Below are positions 8,901 to 11,232 of a stretch of 11,232 nt of DNA, one piece after another. Below the pieces are notes generated by a model. That model was not told the origin of the DNA. It made no database searches and was given only the letters and a program-made list of their open reading frames with translations. The DNA is from CAYSBA01 sp964429075 [NCBI: uncultured bacterium]. Lineage in GTDB: Bacteria > CAYSBA01. The first letter of the stretch is position 1, and each line of letters opens with the position of its first letter. The stretch is taken from positions 1-11,232 of the forward strand of contig CAYSBA010000009.1 in NCBI GenBank assembly GCA_964429075.1. The letters are read 5' to 3'. Position numbers and translations under genes: made by a program.

Positions 8901-9813
8901 TCACCTTACAATTTTTATAAGGATAGCGTGCCTTTCGATTTACACACTCATCAAGATCACTCTCCCAGATATTCCAGCGATTCATCAGATAGTCGAGAAA
9001 ATCTGTCTTACCTCTATAACGATCCCAGGTACTTCTTTCCTGTCTGAAATATCCAAACTTTTCAAACATCCTGTCTGGATAGTAGAGTGGTTTATATGTA
9101 GATGGCTTCTTTTTCATAAATGAGTTTCTGATCACCACCTCTTCATCATTGTAGACATATTTGGTTGTTATCTCTATATAATCGAGCTTTCCATCTCCAT
9201 CCTCGTCCAAGAAGATAGGGGCATAAAAATCATTGGGTCTTGCAATGTAGTATTGACCACCTTGTGGTTGTATATTGAAAAATAGCGATGCTGTAATAAA
9301 TGCAAAATTATTGATAAGATTTTGAGACCAATCAACCCTCATATACTCCCTCTCCCACCACTTTCTATCGGAGGTATTCTCTTCGATATAGTTGTACTCC
9401 TCACCTGTGGTAGAGTTATAACCCCTTCTTATATCAAAGTGTGATGTAATCTTAAATGCCACGATTGGTTCACCTTTATAATCATCTCCATAGGAGTCAT
9501 GAAGGGGATCTGAACCTTTTACCTGTTCATAGGTAAGATATCCATAGAGATAGTCCCTCTCTATGTCCCAGCGCATCTTATAAACATAGGGGAAGGCACC
9601 CTGCTCACCAATAAAAGTCCAGCTCGCCTCATAGGGGGCCTCAACAACGGTCATCTGATAATACCAGACTCCATCGAGGCTGCTTTTTTTGATTGGGTAT
9701 TCCTGTACATAGTTTCTTGGCTCACGTTCAAGTGCACCGCAGGCAACAAAAAGAAATAGGGCTGCTAACCCACCAAAGAGTCTTAAAGAATCCCTTACCT
9801 TCTTAGACAACAT
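5944..9813 (-). CDS. Lipoprotein zinc metalloprotease, metzincin-like (paralogue 1)
   Basis: Predicted secreted zinc endopeptidase of 1289 residues. The N-terminus is a lipoprotein signal: basic residues 4-11, hydrophobic 12-24, lipid Cys25 after Phe-Val-Ala, with Gly at +2. The active site is HEVGHTLGLRH at 668-678 (three zinc-binding His, catalytic Glu669), followed by the Met-turn SSIMDY at 754-759. These motifs, and blocks such as YYLSPAYPEKY and GYGPSSADVETGEI ahead of the site, match the bacterial 'zinc-dependent metalloprotease' group carrying Pfam DUF4953/DUF5117-type domains, as I recall them. The protein is longer than usual for that group, with about 400 residues after the cysteine insert. 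A six-cysteine insert follows the Met-turn (812-884). An EF-hand-like loop lies at 203-214 and has no equivalent in the paralogue. It is followed after 13 bases by that paralogue, which is similar along its whole length, pointing to tandem duplication. Substrate is unknown. Protease assignment is strong; start chosen by RBS. Confidence 0.9.
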   Translation of the reverse strand: MLSKKVRDSLRLFGGLAALFLFVACGALEREPRNYVQEYPIKKSSLDGVWYYQMTVVEAPYEASWTFIGEQGAFPYVYKMRWDIERDYLYGYLTYEQVKGSDPLHDSYGDDYKGEPIVAFKITSHFDIRRGYNSTTGEEYNYIEENTSDRKWWEREYMRVDWSQNLINNFAFITASLFFNIQPQGGQYYIARPNDFYAPIFLDEDGDGKLDYIEITTKYVYNDEEVVIRNSFMKKKPSTYKPLYYPDRMFEKFGYFRQERSTWDRYRGKTDFLDYLMNRWNIWESDLDECVNRKARYPYKNCKVKKIVYYLSPAYPEKYKDLTFKAVESWNRAFREVMKELKGEEEDVFVLKDNDCNVENVKNYVESHDQYMYIVEKYAGSLDAITTDNLLPICRDLYVESRDKNKDRYRYGADDNYTPDPNRFTFQRPGDLRYSMINYIYDTNSASPWGYGPSSADVETGEIIHGIANIYGAIQDYYRGYLYDYYDLIHGYLSDSDIEESEHIREYFEHTENIKYYKPVPRPFDGEFIQYVTGHLNDLRDKLEELKNMDPKLLHQVASKLKGTKLEKDLINDEILLGFGFNVDAYLNNDVLDSVSPLRQDDYFARMNEIDKYLAYNTLYRPTFYTDYSWNALFNRAEKELQKEGITPTREAVVDWVDKYIYTGVMAHEVGHTLGLRHNFEASFDKENYFQAYWDIINGTNKSGLNDDNEGNPLPDVDMPSGDYTDSDWQAYVDAYRQRKADQEKAGVDLYTFSSIMDYGGQFYHVKEGVGKYDIAAIKFGYGGLVEVYDGAPNEEYSNRINVHYYMGGQFCTKDEDCPGYNYGQRCGKYVQKSGGGAYEWQEVQDGEKGTCSDWDMDMTYRDAISYPHYHFCSDERRDDKPFCNTWDEGYSSYEIVENMIETYEREYIFNNFRRYKYSFPSYYVNRLWRYFSVIGLQLQAMLYQWFYVPGFTSNTGPGGIIDMLNASILGMEFFTDIIATPAYGTYYLDTEKNMYRLCDAYSTDADCNYFGNNLDVLRVPLGFGKFLWTQFEDGYYGEIFRVKRVGTFMDKYMALYSLSTRDWGLPQANDETYPINYYDAFDIDMIKLFGSIIAGDNSYFGPVVKSVDGNTGYLKEIEYKDLWSRTFFGGPASGFGPGSTSGTPEDRYQGMTVIDPETPDVLRVITLVMSLDNFGVWFDNTYKDNLQLYVYNLGQPVSDDLAQLLQTSEVIEYYSPISNKRYIAVQNQQGTSITYKMVQELVDLKQKYEDALNNGDDNLAARYMDSLTTKESFLDVVYFYLKQAGAVF
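7162..7380 (-). other. Six-cysteine insert in protease 1
   Basis: Residues 812-884 hold six Cys. The first three form CTKDEDCPGYNYGQRC, a longer version of the C-x4-D-C-x2-G-x2-C motif repeated in the downstream Cys-rich lipoprotein. All six cysteines have counterparts in the paralogue, though the spacing between the third and fourth is 24 residues here and 9 there. Disulphide bonding in the periplasm or outside is inferred. Confidence 0.75.
7780..7812 (-). other. Zinc active-site motif HExxHxxGxxH, protease 1
   Basis: Encodes HEVGHTLGLRH followed by Asn-Phe. The three His are the expected zinc ligands and the Glu the general base of the metzincin clan. The Met of the Met-turn (SSIMDY) lies about 79 residues after the third His, so the site looks complete. 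Confidence 0.93.
9172..9207 (-). other. EF-hand-like calcium-binding loop in protease 1
   Basis: The coding strand gives DEDGDGKLDYIE, a 12-residue loop with Asp at 1, 3, 5 and 9, Gly at 6, Leu at 8 and Glu at 12, which is the full EF-hand loop consensus. Calcium binding is inferred from the pattern. Flanking helices are not obvious, as in many extracellular bacterial calcium loops. The aligned part of the paralogue (VYDNGELVY) lacks the acidic ligands. Confidence 0.65.
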
Positions 9814-9818
9814 ATGTT

Positions 9819-9823
9819 CCTCC
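9819..9823 (-). promoter_or_regulatory. Ribosome-binding site GGAGG deciding the start of the first protease
   Basis: GGAGG lies 5 bases before the ATG at 9811-9813. Two earlier in-frame candidates, TTG at 9850-9852 and ATG at 9847-9849 (the latter overlapping the upstream TGA as TGATG), have no Shine-Dalgarno sequence. Starting at 9813 puts the basic n-region and hydrophobic core of the signal peptide right at the N-terminus and gives 1289 residues, almost the same length as the paralogue (1288). Confidence 0.85.
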
Positions 9824-9848
9824 ACTTTTTGAAAATCCTTTTTAAACA

Positions 9849-11232
9849 TCAATAAAAAACCATAAGGTCAAGATACAAAGATGAATTGTTGTTGTAGTTA
9901 TCTATGTAAAAATAGTTGTAAAAGGGCCTGTATGTTGAATCTGGTTCAAGCTGAGCGACCTCATTTGAATATCCTAAGTGTACATGAAGATTTTTATTAA
10001 TGACATATGCACCCTCAAGCACGAAATTAAAGCTATCACGTCTTGGATAGTCTGAATTTATCTGGTCACCTGGTGCATAATCATATTTATAGAGAAAACT
10101 ATTTTTTACTACAAAATAGGTGGTCAATGAAAAGCTGTCACTCAGATCAAGACCGATAGAAAACCAGTGCTGTATTGCAAAGGAGGTATTTCTTACTATT
10201 GAACTCCAGCCCTCCTGATTGAGATAAACCAATGATATTCCTGAATCACCCGATTGGGTGGAATAGTTAGATTCAGGATATTTTGATATACCTGGGGTTT
10301 TGTAGCGGTAGAAATTCTTATAGAGTCTTATCTCATATCCCAGGGTTAGTTTATCAAAGAGACTGCGGCTTAGAGAAAGAGAACCAAGCACCTTAAAGTA
10401 AAACGGATTCTGCATGGTTGCAGATTCTCTTGAAGTCGGCAAGTAAATCCTCGTATAACCACTTACATGTATCCCTGTATATTTCTTATCCATATAGATC
10501 TTTTTGTTTGAGAGCTGGAAATATATATCAGACCAGTGTAGCTCCCTCAAATATGTATCAGAATCACCATTTGTCCACTCTTTCTGCAGGTAAAAGACTA
10601 AGGAGAGTGTAAGTAGATCGCTCAATTTGTAACTTGGCTGCAGGTAAAGCATGGAGTAAAAGAGATTGTTGCCATAGTCTCTACCTGTATAAAGCCCCGT
10701 GCCATTTTCAAAGAGCACAAGCACAGAGTAACGTCTTTTACCGGCCAATCCATCACCTGTAAGTATATCCTGAGTACTCCCGGAGCTCTTTCTCATCTTT
10801 GTCACTTTAGATTTCTTCTGTTTCTCTTTCGACTGTTTTTTAATAGACTTTCCCTCTGCAGCCACATCCATGTCTTTTTGTTCGCTCTTTGAGGACTCTA
10901 AAGATTCATTTTTTTCACTGCTATTTTTTTCTATATCTTTTTTTGTGGTAGTTTTTTGCTCCTTTTTTATTTCTTTTTTTTCGTTTTTCGACCTTTCTAA
11001 ATCGGTCTTTGTTTCTTTTTTTTCATCCTTTCTCTCTTCTTTTTTCTCAACCTTTTTTGTATCCTTTTTAGTTTCCTTTTCTGATTTCATTTGCTCAGAC
11101 TTTTTTTTGGAATCTTTTTCATCCTTTCTGGATCCTGTATCAGCAGATTTTGAAGATTTTTCTTCTTCCTTAGTCTGATTCTTTTTCTTTTTGTTATCCT
11201 TTTTTTCTTTTTTTTCTTTCTCTTCTTTGTCC
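9849..11232 (-). CDS. Outer-membrane beta-barrel protein with Lys/Glu-rich N-terminal tail (5' end missing)
   Basis: The frame stays open to the window edge, so the start lies beyond 11232; 460 codons are visible. An in-frame ATG at 11088-11090 has no Shine-Dalgarno sequence and sits inside continuous Lys/Glu-rich coding sequence, so it is unlikely to be the start. About the first 147 visible residues are almost entirely Lys, Glu, Ser, Asp and Thr. The last ~295 residues alternate polar and hydrophobic/aromatic residues in about 12 probable strands (for example SVLVLFENGTGLY, LTLSLVFYL, SFSLTTYFVV, LYLDLMVFY) and end in Phe-Tyr, as barrels recognised by the BAM machinery usually do. I do not recognise a named family. 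Signal peptide and N-terminus cannot be seen. It is the most upstream gene visible, 35 bases before the first protease gene, so it is probably co-transcribed with it. Its role could be export, anchoring or uptake for the protease products; this is inference. The barrel call is fairly sure; the function is unknown. Confidence 0.72.
   Translation of the reverse strand, partial: DKEEKEKKEKKDNKKKKNQTKEEEKSSKSADTGSRKDEKDSKKKSEQMKSEKETKKDTKKVEKKEERKDEKKETKTDLERSKNEKKEIKKEQKTTTKKDIEKNSSEKNESLESSKSEQKDMDVAAEGKSIKKQSKEKQKKSKVTKMRKSSGSTQDILTGDGLAGKRRYSVLVLFENGTGLYTGRDYGNNLFYSMLYLQPSYKLSDLLTLSLVFYLQKEWTNGDSDTYLRELHWSDIYFQLSNKKIYMDKKYTGIHVSGYTRIYLPTSRESATMQNPFYFKVLGSLSLSRSLFDKLTLGYEIRLYKNFYRYKTPGISKYPESNYSTQSGDSGISLVYLNQEGWSSIVRNTSFAIQHWFSIGLDLSDSFSLTTYFVVKNSFLYKYDYAPGDQINSDYPRRDSFNFVLEGAYVINKNLHVHLGYSNEVAQLEPDSTYRPFYNYFYIDNYNNNSSLYLDLMVFY
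10791..11232 (-). repeat. Low-complexity Lys/Glu-coding tract with poly-A runs
   Basis: The coding strand here is nearly all purine, made of AAA, AAG, GAA and GAG codons (poly-pyrimidine on the plus strand). It contains four runs of eight A on the coding strand (plus-strand T runs at 10974-10981, 11016-11023, 11101-11108 and 11208-11215) and several runs of seven. The product is a highly charged, probably disordered or coiled tail of at least 147 residues ahead of the beta-barrel. The reading frame is intact across all these runs. Confidence 0.85.

Noticed and set aside
11088-11090. ATG as the start of the barrel gene
   Set aside because: No Shine-Dalgarno sequence, no signal peptide follows, and the frame continues open for 47 more codons of the same composition to the window edge.
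10870-11178. Plus-strand open frame of 102 codons rich in Phe and Ser
   Set aside because: It is the reverse complement of the Lys/Glu-coding tract; the Phe/Ser composition and apparent hydrophobicity are artefacts of the poly-pyrimidine strand.

Overview
The window is AT-rich bacterial DNA carrying four genes, all on the minus strand and packed like one operon. In transcription order (high to low coordinates) they are: the 3' part of an outer-membrane beta-barrel protein with a long Lys/Glu-rich N-terminal tail (9849-11232, open at the window edge); a 1289-residue lipoprotein with a metzincin-type zinc protease site (5944-9813); its 1288-residue tandem paralogue (2064-5930); and a 668-residue, extremely cysteine-rich lipoprotein (33-2039). 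Gaps between genes are 35, 13 and 24 bases. Each of the last three genes has a GGAGG ribosome-binding site 5-6 bases before its ATG. No promoter or terminator is visible, so transcription probably starts upstream of 11232. There is no gene-free stretch over 300 bases, and I see no RNA gene, mobile element or CRISPR array.

All four products look like envelope proteins: one barrel with a C-terminal aromatic residue, and three lipoproteins with no Asp after the lipid cysteine, which by the E. coli sorting rule means outer membrane. The organism is therefore a diderm. The cysteine motifs C-x4-D-C-x2-G-x2-C and C-x2-V-x-C-x2-G-x2-C-x4-5-G-x-C are, as I recall, common in secreted proteins of Myxococcota and other former Deltaproteobacteria. 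Together with frequent ATA and AGA codons this suggests an AT-rich member of that broad group, but the assignment is tentative.

Working model (inference): the cluster encodes a cell-envelope or surface proteolysis unit. Two diverged but apparently active lipoprotein metalloproteases, which themselves contain the cysteine module found in the neighbouring Cys-rich lipoprotein, would act with that lipoprotein (binding, adhesion or scaffold) and with the barrel (export, anchoring or uptake). The most distinctive details are a 179-residue tandem repeat in the Cys-rich protein, the shared cysteine module inside both proteases, an EF-hand-like calcium loop in only one protease, and a charged tail on the barrel encoded by poly-A tracts.
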